Shown here: one piece after another, positions 37,706-49,679 of the stretch
How positions within the stretch are numbered: position 1 is the stretch's first letter
Layout of the letters: each line of letters opens with the position of its first letter
Source of the DNA: Zonotrichia leucophrys gambelii
Taxonomy: Eukaryota; Chordata; Aves; Passeriformes; Passerellidae
Assembly (NCBI RefSeq): GCF_028769735.1
Contig: NC_088171.1
Span: 91,124,912 to 91,188,911 of the forward strand
Reading direction: 5' to 3'
Length of the DNA: 64,000 bases
Translations under genes and position numbers: made by a program
Notes under the pieces: generated by a model
Seen by the model: the letters and a program-made list of their open reading frames with translations, nothing else
Database searches by the model: none
What the model was told of the DNA's origin: nothing

Positions 37706-37990
37706 GAATCATAGACTCATAGAGTCACAGAATCATGGAATCATATAATTGTTTGGGTTGGAAGGGACCTTAAGATCATCTAGTTCTAACCTCCCTGCCA
37801 TGGGCAGGAACATCTTTCACTAGATTCAGAGCCCCATCCAACCTGGTCTCAAACAATTCCAGGAGTGGGGCATCCACAACCTCTCTAGCCAGCTTGTTCT
37901 GGTGGCTCACCACCCTTACAGTAAAGAATTTCTTCTTGCTATCTAATCTAAATCTACCCTCCTTTGGCTTAAGACTATTCTCCTAGTCCC
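37706..37990 (-). mobile_element. CR1 LINE 3' fragment, reverse orientation
   Basis: It starts with repeated 'aatcatag' octamers and 'gggttggaagggaccttaag', and continues with 'catccaacctgg' and 'cttacagtaaagaatttctt'. This is the reverse complement of a typical avian CR1 3' end. It is 5'-truncated. Confidence 0.88.
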
Positions 37991-38924
37991 CATTACTTTT
38001 TATTTGCACTTAACTTATGGAGTTTTCTGCCTTGATCGTTACTGAGAGTGCTTTCGTTCTTAGTTTAATATAAGTACCGCTAGTTTGGCCTTATAGAGTT
38101 CCCTGCTTAAAACCTGATCCATAACCAGGATGGACACGTATAGATAGAGCCCATCAAAGCTGAACTGAGCTGAGAAGTGAAGATGGATGCAAAGTTGATG
38201 TCTGATTCATCACACCTATTTTTAGGTATGTTTGTCTGAGTTGGTCAGCCTTTACAGTCAAGACATTTAGATGCATGCTTTAGGATGCAACGAATCCTGT
38301 ACTATAGCAGTCTGCTTCTTTCCACTGTCTATAATAACCCATAATATTTAGCATAACTCTAGGTTTGGTCAAATGAATCACACTATGCATCAGGCCATAG
38401 AGAAAGGAACTTTTTGTTTGTGCTGTTCAGGTACATGGTGATCACTACCTTGTTGATCAGCTGCATGGCAAAATTGGGCATTTATAGTTTTTTTCACTCC
38501 TTCATATTCATGAACCAATATCCTCTTAACCTAGGAAATACCTTCAAGTCTGTGTCCTAATGGAATGCCTGGATACTACCTAGGTTTTTACATGACAGAC
38601 CACCCATTTAGCATCTGAGAAGTAAACCCACTAATGGCAACCTATCTTTGTGCCTCAGGGACTGCTATCTCCCAGCAGCTGACTGTGTTGTTACCTAATA
38701 CATATTCTCTTTACTTCCACTGTAAAATTCACATTTATCTAATTTTTTGCTTCCAGTGCTTCTAGAACTGTGTTCAGATTGGTCTTGTTAGTTATATTTT
38801 AATTTTGCAGGATGCTTTTGCTACTAAATGCTTCTACATCTTTGAAAATTTATCTCTTTTGTTATTTTCCAAACACATTTCTAAACCAAGTTCCTTGCCT
38901 TCATTAGTATTCTCAGTAGCACCC

Positions 38925-39125
38925 AGCTTAATAGCATCAGGAAATTTTCAGCAAATTAACCAGTTGTTTAGGTCTTCAATATAAAAATTAAAATGTTGAA
39001 CAGAACTGTTCCAACACTGATCCTCTGGCTGTCTAATCATAGTCACTTTTCCCAAACTTAGCAATTTGTCATTTATCATCACTGTGGTACTTCAGCCATA
39101 GTTCAGACTGTCTTATCACACGTGT
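38925..39125 (-). mobile_element. old CR1/L3-like LINE fragment
   Basis: The phrases around 'ttcagcaaattaacca' and 'aaaatgttgaacagaactg' followed by 'aacactgatcctctgg' parallel the better preserved reverse-oriented CR1 at 43795-43860. They point to a diverged CR1-like reverse-transcriptase region on the minus strand. Boundaries are uncertain. Confidence 0.55.
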
Positions 39126-39940
39126 AATCATATGTAATTAATTTGGTAAGATAATATGAAATGATATGCTGAATTTCAAATATTCTAAGTGAGTTCAAGC
39201 TTAGTTTTCAATTAAAATTGCCACTTAGTGGGCAGATGTATCACAAAAGCAAATACATTAAAATCAAAGTGCAATGCATAACGAATGAAATGGAAAGTTG
39301 TGGATACAATACTATACACAGATATTAGATGAAATGGTGATACATCTACATTACATATGAGCTGTAGTCCATCATAAAAATGAGTACAGGTCTAATAGGA
39401 GGGATTTAGAGATGGGAGTTGAACCTAGTCCAAGGCCTGCAGGTGCCTTTGCACAGTTGGGAAACTGATTTGAAAGAGGGGGTCAATCCCAGAATCGCAT
39501 TTCATGACACTTACTCAGCTTAATTCCCCTAAAGAAAAAAAAACAGGCTTTCTTTTACTTTTGCATTTTACTTGAATTAAATATTTCTTGGCCCAGATAT
39601 GAGAAGTAGAAACTCAAAACAGTGGTTTCTGGCTTCACAGGGATATCCACATAGATTCTTGATGTTGCTTGTTGTACTTGAGCATCAGTCCACTTCCTGC
39701 CTTGCCCAATGCATAATGCACAGGTTGGTCACACCCAGGCAGTTCTTTCATGTACCAGTTCCTCTAATTTGTTTGAACTGATATATAAAATGTTTTTTTT
39801 CCATTAGTATTTCATGTAAAGGTTGCCCCAGATCATCCTTCACTCCTTTTGAATCTGGCTCTTTTGGTGCATAAGGAAATGTGGGAAGACACTGGGTCCT
39901 TGAAACGAAGCTGATGTCTTGGATGCTTTCCATAGCACAC

Positions 39941-39967
39941 AAAAAAAAAAAAAAAAAAAAAAAAAAA
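39941..39967. repeat. poly(A) tract of 27
   Basis: An uninterrupted run of 27 A. It is followed by ccaagtagaag; an 8-base 'aagtagaa' also occurs at 39604-39611. This is compatible with a short retro-inserted segment with an A tail, but no AATAAA precedes the tract. Confidence 0.9.
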
Positions 39968-40807
39968 CCAAGTAGAAGAGAGCTCTGAAGTGAGTACTGG
40001 GGGCGGTGAGGAATGGAGTGTGATGAATGGTCAGGAAGCCACTCTAATGCTTTCATATAAAAATAGACATGCAGTCTCTTGTGTGGTTACAGAGTAAAAC
40101 TTGAAAAGGTAATAGGAGTGCATTCTGAAATCCAAAGGTAAATAAGCAGTAAGAATTTATTGTGATCATAGGTTCAGTTTCATGGTATTTTTGAGCCTGA
40201 CTCATGACCTTTCAACATCTGTAATGGATGGTATTAGCACAATAGGGAAGAGATTCATAATGTATAGCACTCAAGTAAGGACCAAAGCGCCTGTCAGCCC
40301 TTTTGCAGTGAAATTTAATTTCCTGCCTTTTTGTCCTGTTCAGAGTAGAGATTTTCTTTTTATTGTTCCGTTTGACTTTGAAGAAATATACCTTGTTAAC
40401 AACTTCACACTTTTGAATGTGGTTTGTCTACCTGAATTTATTTTAGCTTTCTTTATGATGGTAAGACACTGAGCATGTATTTCTCAAGAAGCTTTTAAAT
40501 TTACCTAAAGTAACTACAAATCACGTTGGTCTGATTGTGCAAAACCAGAAATATTAGTTGAAATTGTGTGTAGGACAGAGCAAATAATTCTTAAAGAATG
40601 AAGTTGATCAGAGTCCTCAGAATTTCTGGAAACAGAAATATAGTGCAGCAATATATTTTAACTGAATTTTATGGGACAGTAAAAATACAGAGATAGATCT
40701 TTAAATAGAAAAAAATATATAAATACTCCTTTTCAATTCTAAAGCATGTCACTTGGAGCCTAGCTCTCTAACTAAATATATCCCTCCAAAATACTGAAAA
40801 AACTGGG

Positions 40808-41175
40808 CAGTGTCCTTCAGAGATCCATCAGCAGTAGAGCTGATTTTGTGTAATTCCTCTATTATATTATTGACCTGGAGGATGAGATGGAGTGCTCCCT
40901 TCCCAAGTTTGTAAATGACACTGAACTGGAGCAGTGGTTGATGACTGAAGGAAGAGGGAACTCAACAAGGTTGGGTTGAAAGGGCTTTTGGGGTACGAGA
41001 TATTGCCATAATGATGTGAGTCCAGCAGAAGACGTCCAAGATGGTTCAGTGGTTTGGAGCACATTACGTAGAAAATGTGTTTCAAAATTTAGTTTTGAGA
41101 TACTGTATGTGAGGGAAAGCAAAGCAGATGGTATTTGGTGACTCACTAGTATGAAGGTAAAGTGCAACTACCATA
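40808..41175 (+). mobile_element. CR1 LINE fragment, forward orientation
   Basis: 'attattgacctggaggatgag' followed by 'cccaagtttgtaaatgacac' corresponds to the reverse-transcriptase end region of CR1 (family motif Asp-Asp-Thr). Degenerate, with stops in all frames. Confidence 0.7.
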
Positions 41176-41189
41176 CTGAGCTATCATCT

Positions 41190-42357
41190 CTTCATCTCAT
41201 GGGCGGCTTGTCCCACTCTCCTGTCTGTTGGAGGGACAGCACAGAAGGGCACAAGCAGCTCAGGATGTTTCTGGAGGGCACTGGTGATAACTTCCAAAAA
41301 ACATAAGGGATCAAGGAGCTCACGAGCTGATGAAGTAGGGGCTTGAGGGGGAGGACTGACAGCTGTCTGAACTGGCAGGCTTGAAGTGTAGCGATCAGCA
41401 GCACGGAGACTAGCGGGAGATCAGACCCTGGTGGTGTACCCCAGGCAGCAATACAGGGTCCAGCACCGCTTAACATTTTAATTAATGATTGGGGCAGGCT
41501 GTACACTCAGCAGATTTGCAGAATGAGACAAATCTGGGGGGAATGGCTGGCAAACCTTACGTGTGTATGCCTTGATGTAGGGAGGGACTTGGATGGAGAA
41601 GCAAACCTTATGAAGTTCAGGAGGGGAAAGGGCAAAGTCCTTCCCACAGGGAGCACTAACACGTGGCATCAGTACACACTAGGGCTGTCCAGCTGGAAAA
41701 CAGCTTTTCAGAGGAGGCCTTAAAGGTCCTGGTGGACAGCAAGCTGACCAAGAGCCAGCAATGTGCCCCTGCAGCAAAGGAGGCCAACAGCCTCCTGGTC
41801 TGGCTGCATTAGGAAGAACGTTGCCAACAAGTCCAGGCAGGTGATCCTTCTTGTCTGCTCAGCATTTGTGAGGCCACATCTGCGGTGCCATTTCTGGGCA
41901 TCCTGATACAACAGAGATATGGACTTAGTGGAGCAATTCTACAAGGATTTCTCATATGTGGAGAGGCTGAGAAAGCTGTGATTATTTAGCCTGAAGAAGA
42001 GAAGAGTCAAGGGAAAGCTTATCAATATTTATAAATGAAAGGGTGTAAAGAGGAAACATTTAGACTCTTCCCATTCATGCTTATCGAGAAGACTACAGGC
42101 AATAGGCATAAAGTAAAACACAGAAAATTCTATCTGAATATAAGAATTTATTTTTTTCTTCACTGTGAGAGTGGTTGCACACTGGAACACTGTCTAGAGA
42201 TGTACAGTCTCCATCCTTGGACATTCTCAAAACACAATTGGACACAGTCCTGGACAATTTAATTTTTCTGACCGTGCTTTGAGCAAGGAGGCCAAACAAG
42301 ATGATTCCCCATACACCTCTTTCAGACTCATGCATTCTGTGGTCTGTGATTGTCTAG
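41190..42357 (+). mobile_element. CR1 LINE 3' half, forward orientation
   Basis: It contains the reverse-transcriptase end ('acaggg...cagcaccgcttaac', 'attaatgattggggcagg', 'cagcagatttgcagaatgag'). The standard non-coding CR1 3' part follows ('gcctgaagaagagaagagt', 'cactgtgagagtgg', 'ctccatccttggacattctc'), ending in 'atgcattctgtggtctgtgattgt'. The coding part is broken by many stops, so it is dead. It repeats the reverse-transcriptase region already present at 40808-41175, so two CR1 insertions or one duplication lie side by side. Confidence 0.85.
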
Positions 42358-42908
42358 CAAGATGACTTAACTTGAGCCTGAGATGGATTCACTGAATGAA
42401 TTTCAGGAATACCTGAAATACTGGCAGACTGATAATTTCCAGCTTTGTCTATGGTGAAAACCTTTGTGTAAGAACTAAGTATGAGGTTACTAGATTTACT
42501 ATTTGATAGAAATTCTCAAAGATAATTAAAATTGCTAAAGATTGAATATTTTACTTAACCGTGTTAAAGAGTCAAAATTACACATGTTACTCAACTCCCT
42601 TTTCAACTTGAAATTTGCAAAGTCTTAGTAGTGTGAAATAGTAGAGCTTAAAAAAACCCAACACCTAAACAGATGGCAAGACAAGGGAGAAAAGTGCATA
42701 GTGAAATGAAGACAAGGAGGGACATTACGCTCTTTTAATCAATAAATAACTTGAATTTTGTAAGAACAGTAGAAATTAAAATCGTTTGATGTTAATCAGT
42801 TATGAGCAAACATGCATTTTCTACCAATATTTCACAAAAGCATGAGGAAATAAATAAATTAATTTTTCATGACTCTTGCACTTGGCATAACAAGTCATTC
42901 AGCAGATA
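42358..42908. other. unique spacer between two tail-to-tail CR1 copies
   Basis: About 550 bases of AT-rich sequence without a gene or recognisable element, separating the 3' ends of a + strand and a - strand CR1. Confidence 0.6.
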
Positions 42909-44870
42909 AATCACAGAATCACATAATTGTTAGGGTTGGAAGAGACCTCTGGAGATCATCTAGTCTAGCTCCCCTACCAAGGCAGGGTCACCAGGAGCAG
43001 GTCACACCAGAATGGGTCAAGATGGGTTTTGAATGTCTCTGGAAAAGGAGGCTTCATGACCTCCCTGGGCAGCCTGTTCCAATGCTCTGCCACCTTTCCT
43101 TACTTTGAGGTGGAACTTCTTGTGGTTTAATTTATGGCTGTTGGTCCTCATTCTGTCGCTGAAAACAGTCTGGACCATTGCCTTTGAGATATTTACATGC
43201 ATTATGAGATGCCCTATTCAGTCTTTTCTCCTCTATACTAAACAGGCCCAGCTCCTATAGTCTGCTCTCACAACAGAGATGCTCAGACCCCTCATCAACT
43301 TTGTGACCTCTGCTGGACCCTCTTCAGTAGCTCCTTGTCTTTGTTGTATTGAGGAGTCCAGAACTGGTCATAGTATCCCAGTGGTCTCACTAGGGCCAAG
43401 TAGAGGGGCAGGATCACCTCCCTTTACCTGCTGGCCACACTCTTCCCAATGCACCCCAGGATACCATTGGCTCTCGTAGGCACAGGGTCACTGCCAGCTC
43501 ATGGTCAATCACACCGAGACACGTGGTCAATCACATGGTCATCCAACAAGACTGCCAAATCCTTCTTCAAAGAGCTGCTCTCCAGCAGTTCAGGCCCCAG
43601 GCTGTGCTAGTACTTGGGATTAGTCCTCCCCAGGTGCAGGACCCTACACCTGCTCTTGTTGAACCTTGTTGGGTTTCTTTCTGCCCAATTCTTAAGGTCA
43701 TCAAAATCCTGCCTAATGGCAGCACAGTCCTCAGGTATATCAGCTGCTCAGCACACTTGCTGATGGTCTCTTGCATTCTTTCCCTTTTTTCAGGTTGTTG
43801 ATAAACAAGTTGAATAGAACTGGACCCAGTAATGAACTTGGGGAACACCACGGACTACAGGCCTCCAGCTGGATTCTAATCCTCTGATAACAACCCTCTG
43901 AGCTCTGCCATTCAGTCAGTTCTTGATCCACTTCACTGTTCATTTATCAAACCCACATCTCCTGAGCTTGCCTATGAGGATTTTATGGGACAGTCTCAAA
44001 AGCCTTGCTGAAGTCTAGGTAGACAGCACCCACTGCTCTACTGTCATCACCCCATCCTGTTGTGTCATGATATAGGCTGTCAGATTTGTCGAGGATGATT
44101 TCTCCTTGGTGAATCCATGCTGACTGCTCCTGATTACCTTTTCTTCTACATGCTCACTGGTGACCTCCAGAATGACCTATTCCATCACCTTTCCAGGGAC
44201 GGAGGTCAGGTTGACTTGCTGATAGTTTCATGGGTTTTCCTTCTTGCCATGTTTAAAGATGGGAGTAACACTGACATTCCTCTAGTCATGAGGCATCTCT
44301 CCCATTCTCCATGATTTTTCAAAGGTGGCCAAGAACAGCAAGTAATGACATCCATCAGCTTCCCCAGCACTTGTGGGACATCCCATCAGGTTTTATGGAT
44401 TTCTGCATATGAAGTCTGCCTAGCTGATCTCTAATCCAACCGTCTATGACCTGGGGAAAGTCTTCCTTTCTCTGGCCTTCTCTTATCCCAGAGTTCTGGG
44501 ATTCCTGAGAGCCGTCTTCAGCAATGAAGACTGAGGCAAAGAAGGCATTCAGTGTTTCCTTCATCTCTGTGTCTTCCATTACCAGAACAACCATCTCAAT
44601 CAGCAGCAGCCCCACATTTCCCCTAATCTTCCTTTTTCTGCTGATTTATTTGTGAAGCCCTTCTTGATGTCCTTGATGTCCTCTGCCAGACTTAATTCCA
44701 AGCGGGCCTTGGTCTTTCTTGTCACATCCCTGCCTACTCTAATGATTTTCCTATAGTCCTCCCATATGGCCTGTTCCTTTCTCCACATCCCATAAATTCC
44801 TTTTTTGTATTGAGAACTGTTAATAACAGATGGATGAGAAGATCTCCCCAACAAAGAAAATGACATGAGA
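42909..44870 (-). mobile_element. CR1 LINE, ~2 kb, reverse orientation
   Basis: The 3' end is at 42909 (cacagaatcacataattg, ggttggaagagacc) and the body runs to about 44870. Minus-strand frames show reverse-transcriptase pieces: LNAFFASVF near 44540 and LLGPVLFNLFINN near 43805, the latter corresponding to the family's GPVLFNLFIND segment. Several stops and frameshifts separate these pieces, and the 5' end is missing. It is the longest mobile element in the window and is not active. Confidence 0.88.
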
Positions 44871-47800
44871 AGAGGTCTCTATTTCAGTATGGTGTTAATT
44901 CCTCAGCCTGCCAGAGAAGTAATTTTTTTGCTATTTTTACAAGTCACTGAACATCTTAACATAACTGGAACCAGTCAGCAGTTGGGTTCATCTGTTATAT
45001 TAAACCTGACTCAAATGTCAATCTATATGTAAGATTAGCAACAGTGGTAGAATCACAGTTATGAGTCTCCAAATGTTTTTAGGGCAGAATTTGTAAGTTA
45101 CATCAGAAAGAAAAGGTGAAAAAAGTCTGTATTATTTGAAAATCAGGGCAAGAAAAAAGAAAATAATTTTCTTTTTTTATTATGAAAGAGTCTCCAATCT
45201 GGAAGTCATGGTTGGTTTAAATCTGAAAGAATGACATTTCAGTATAAGGGAGATAATTATTACATAATTAATGTTTCTGGCAGTAATAGCAGTAGTAGGA
45301 GTAGTACTAGTAGTGCTACTTCTAGTAGTACTATCAGCAATAATATATTCTCAAACAACATGCAGTCCTGAGGAGAAGCAGGTGTCAAATTCCCCATGAT
45401 ACTGAATCCTTAAGATGGATACTGTTCACTTCTCCTGTACAGGGGAGCCCACAGTGCAGGTATGTGCCACTTTGCAAGGGATGGCCTGGGTAAATGGCCT
45501 TGGTGGCTTTCTCACAGGCCACAGATGTTGCATCTGGCACTGGTGATGCCATCATCTGGTAGCATCCGAGGTGGGTTCCTTGAAATAGTTCAGGATGAGA
45601 AGTTGGCAATGGCTTTGCACAACAGGCCTGGTTGGAACCTGTATGGGCAGTGTTTGGAGAGTGAGACAGGGATGTATCAGTGCGACAGAAAGGAAACACA
45701 AAGTCATGTCAAGGAAATTCTGACAGTGTGACCAGAGCCTGAAATGTGATAGATGTGTCCTGTCCAGTGAATGATTGGTCTGAAACAGTCTGTGGGAGCA
45801 ATGGCTGCTTAATTTGTTTGTTGAAGACTCCACATGGAATATGTCTGGTAGCTCACTCTTGATTGTATCCTGCAGCTTCAAGTTGCTTTTGCAGAAGGAC
45901 TTCCGTGGCTATTGAAGTGAATTGAGTAGTTTAAAGGAATACATTTTAAATCCTTCAGGAAGTCATTAACAGGCAAACTTGGGGTCATCATCTGTGAACA
46001 TTTCTGCCGGAACTTAAAACTAAAAATGTAACATGTTCTTCCTATGTGACATCTCCACAGCAGTTCAAAACACTATCTGTAAGTTTGGGTTGATATTTTT
46101 TCATTGGTGTTAGCTGTAGGATGGAACCAAAATTGAATGTGATCACAATGGGTTGGAGAAACAATCTGGAAGAAACATGTACAATTTAATGCAGACAAAT
46201 GCAGAGTTCCAGCTTGAGCAATAGACAAAATTAATAAATACCTTCCTTACTTGGCTATAGGTCTTTGATGTGTGTGACTTAATTTGACAGTTTTCCTCAC
46301 TTGTACATAAAGAGTTAAATGTCTTTGTTCATTACTGACACGGGAACATATATTTAAACAAAAAGATAATTAGGGAGGATTTAGGACCATCATTTCTTTC
46401 TTCACCAGCTGTCACGTGTTGGCTATAACATACCCCTAAATCTTCATTCATATATATTTTTATTTATTTTCTATAGGCACCTTAAATTCATCAAAATATT
46501 ACAAGAAGTTGTCATTGGATAAGAAAGAGCTATAACACATTCATTTAAATCAAAGCGTGCTTGAAAAATGGGGATATGAAGGACTTAATAGTTTTTTTCT
46601 TTGCGTTCTTTTCTGCTGCTTTTTCTCAGTTCTTCAATGTTGTACAGTTTGTTCACTGAAGATGTGTGATTTTTCCTGTCTTACTGTGCATGAATTCTCA
46701 TATTGACATCTGGCAAATTCTGCCAGATGTCACTGAAATAGTTTCTTAGTTTTGGTGCTGAAGCTGCTATCTCAGTTTAGATACACAGGAGGTTTGTGAT
46801 TGCTGTGCTGCTCTGTCCTGCTGCTTCTATATTCTCCATGCACAGGGTGATCTGTGGGGGAGCTGCCAAAGGAAGAGAAATGTCAGAAGTAGAAATGTAC
46901 TTGCTGCATCACACAGACCAAACAACCCCACCTCCCCTCCCCTTTCTTCTTGTGAAACAGCTAGGAAAAAGATCTAAACCTCTAGAACAGACCTTGCAAT
47001 GTGTAGAACTTAAAAGTATTAAATACTGTGGGATTTTTTTTGTTGTTGTTGTCAGGAGTACTGAAATGTAGAAAGCTCTCAAATTAGATAATTTCTAGAT
47101 CATTTAAAAACCCCTCCATATTAAGGAGCTACACTTTTACCTGCTTAGAGGGTGATCCTCCTTTCTGTACTTTCTCCTGTTCCTGTCCCCTCTGACAGTA
47201 AGCCCTGCTTTCTCACTCTGCTCATGACTTGTCATACTTACTTTTCACTGTTATCTGCCTAATATTTCTGTCTGGTTCTGCTTTCCTTCTCTACACCTTT
47301 TCTTTCACATACAGTACCTTTTCATCCTGGCCTTGTAATGATCAAAATGCTAATCAATAAGGTATTATATTCCGCGCATAAAAATAATATCCGGAAATTA
47401 GCTTGCTGCTTAAACAGCCCCACTTCCCTGCCACAGCCTGCTGAATCAGTCACTTCAAACATTACTGGAAACATTGATTGCTGCACTATTCCTAAATGAA
47501 ATACAAATTTACATACTTTATCTTCCCATGACAATGGTAGTCTGAAATTATACCTTTGAGCATACTTTATTTTATTGTAGTTTATTTTGGGTAAATGGCT
47601 TTCAGGCATAAATCCCATTGTTCCTTCAGCCAATCTTGCTGTAAGGTAGAGTTATAAGTATTAGAAGATGTGGCATCACTAAAATGATAGGTGGAAGGAA
47701 ACTGTTTTGGTGCAGGAGTGATCAGGTAGTGGTCTCCTAGCTGAGGATATTCTGACAATGCATTTTCATGCTTACCACTCAGAAATCTGGTTATTCAGAT

Positions 47801-48997
47801 CCTTACACTTAATTATCTGATTGAAAGTGCTTGCAGAAGTAGCCTGTTCCCTGTGTAACAGACTGTGAAATGTTACTTCTTTGCTGCTAAAAGGGGATCC
47901 AGAGTTAACATTTGGCATAAAATGCCAAAGGAAGTCGCTGATCTTTCAATCAAAGGACACAGATAATTTTTGGCAGCAGGGGGCTGATTCTGGATGATCA
48001 TATGTTATACTAGGAACTGACTTAGAAATTGCTAGTCAGCCAAATAAGCAAATAAATAAAGCAGATGTTGTTATGAAATCAACTTCAGGCACTTGATTTC
48101 AATTCTCTAAAGTATGAGATGGATTAAAAAAATAAACCAATGCCATTGTGAAAGGCTTATATGTGCCCTGGTGAAGAGAAGAAAATTGAGAAGGAATGTT
48201 TGTGCGTAATACCAGCAGAAACTAGAATTACCTCACAAATTTAATCCTAGGAGCTACTGCACACATTTTACACAGCAAGTAGCACCACTGCTTCTGTGGT
48301 AAGCTTTCACATCAAGAAAGATTTTTCTCAAGAAATTAAAGTGGCATCCTTATTGTTTAGAAGACTCTGTGACCTTTGACTGCGATAGTAATAAAGCAGG
48401 TAGTCTAGCCTCTGCAGATGTGATAAGAAAAAAGAAAAAGAGAATGGATGCTTTGATGAATGCAGCATGGTGTCAAGAAGGACATAAAATATATACAACC
48501 TTAGACTTTGCAACTTCCATTTCAGTCTTCTTGGCAGATTTGGAAGGCTTAAATATTTCCAAGCTCCCTGATTTGTGTATATTTAATAGCACACTACTAC
48601 CAGAAGGTTATCAAACCTAATGTTGTACTTATATTTGTCTTGCCTTTGGAGTGACAAACTGGGGACGGAGGAATGGGAAAGCAAATGAATTGGCCTTAGT
48701 GCAATCTGAAAGAATGTTGCCTTGTATCCACTTGAACCCTGCAAGGCAAAAACATTTTGTCACCAGACAGAATCTGATCTCCGTGGCCTATTAAGCAGAT
48801 AGATCCATCAAACAATTTTTCTTTATTTGTTTATTTGGGAAAGATACTAAATATTTGTGGTTTAAATCTGTGCTTTAAATCTGTATGCTGATTCTGGTAT
48901 GCCTAGAATAGGTGTTGTCCATGCAATACATTAGCACAAAGCAGGCAACATAGCTTGTCAATCACACTGATATGCATGTTAATCACTACTTTCCTAG
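44871..48997. other. non-genic interval
   Basis: About 4.1 kb with no gene I can support. It holds a TAG-type microsatellite at 45282-45344. Near 45385-45881 there are open frames on both strands without recognisable similarity. The rest is AT-rich sequence. Confidence 0.55.
45282..45344. repeat. (TAG)n/(CTA)n imperfect microsatellite
   Basis: Runs of agtagtag that switch to ctagtagtac and back, giving partial self-complementarity around 45300-45333. Confidence 0.8.
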
Positions 48998-49269
48998 ATT
49001 CCTTGTCATCCACAAGAAATGCCTTGATGGCATTGGGACCAGCGGCATCAACACCAGTACAACATCCAACTCAACATGCTGTCAAAAACCCTTCTCATCT
49101 TCCTGCAGCTCTTGCTCCAAACACTCCTTTCCCTTATCCCCCACAACAAGATCCTGATGTGAGATCACAGGACAAGACCAGGCATCTGCGCATCAGGTCA
49201 AGAGGAGATGTAGGAGAGGCATCAGGTATGAACAACCCTCCTGCAATGAATCCCCCTTTTAACAAATGA
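48998..49269 (+). CDS. putative last coding exon of an unidentified nested gene
   Basis: A pyrimidine tract and 'tttcctag' end at 48997, preceded by a branch-point-like ttaatc. The open frame that follows has about 90 codons and stops at TGA 49267-49269. If the acceptor is used, the exon starts at the second base of a codon. The product is Pro/Ala/His-rich (PAASTPVQHPTQHAV near the start, NNPPAMNPPFNK at the end) with no domain I recognise. The same frame also has an ATG upstream at 48976. CpG density is higher than in the flanks through about 49530, and AATAAA lies at 49674. An ORF of this length can arise by chance, and no upstream exon was found. It could be a terminal exon, a retrocopy or chance. 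Confidence 0.35.
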
Positions 49270-49673
49270 CATTTTCATGTGTCACGTTCATCACAGACGG
49301 ATTGGCTGCCGTGACTGAACAGACTCAAAGTGTTTCTGAACTGTGCCTGAGAGGTGGTCGGATCCACCGGGAAAGCAACTCCAGGCTACAGATCTTGTGC
49401 TTCATTCCTCTGAGTGGAGGCCAAATGCAGCACTGATGTGGTGAGACGGGATGCTCCTGTCCCGCTGGCACAGAGATGAACAGAGACTCCTTTGCTTCCA
49501 GAGACTGATGTGTCACAGTGGGGCGCAAGGCACAGTTGCCTTCTGCTACACAATTTCTGCTTCACAAGTTGCTCTACCTCACAATTGCTTGAATCACCCT
49601 CACAACCATCCACTCCTCAGGACTCTTTCACTTCTGTTGACATCTAGATTTCCTCACTTCTTTCTTTCTCCAG

Positions 49674-49679
49674 AATAAA
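49674..49679 (+). terminator. possible polyadenylation signal
   Basis: AATAAA about 400 bases after the stop of the putative exon at 48998-49269. No A tail follows in the genomic sequence, which argues against a recent processed pseudogene. Confidence 0.35.

Noticed and set aside
45385..45881. Overlapping open frames on both strands, including a + frame with a PGWNL segment reminiscent of the flytrap WNL motif
   Set aside because: The residues around it do not match the conserved Venus-flytrap exon 2, and there is no fitting acceptor/donor pair.
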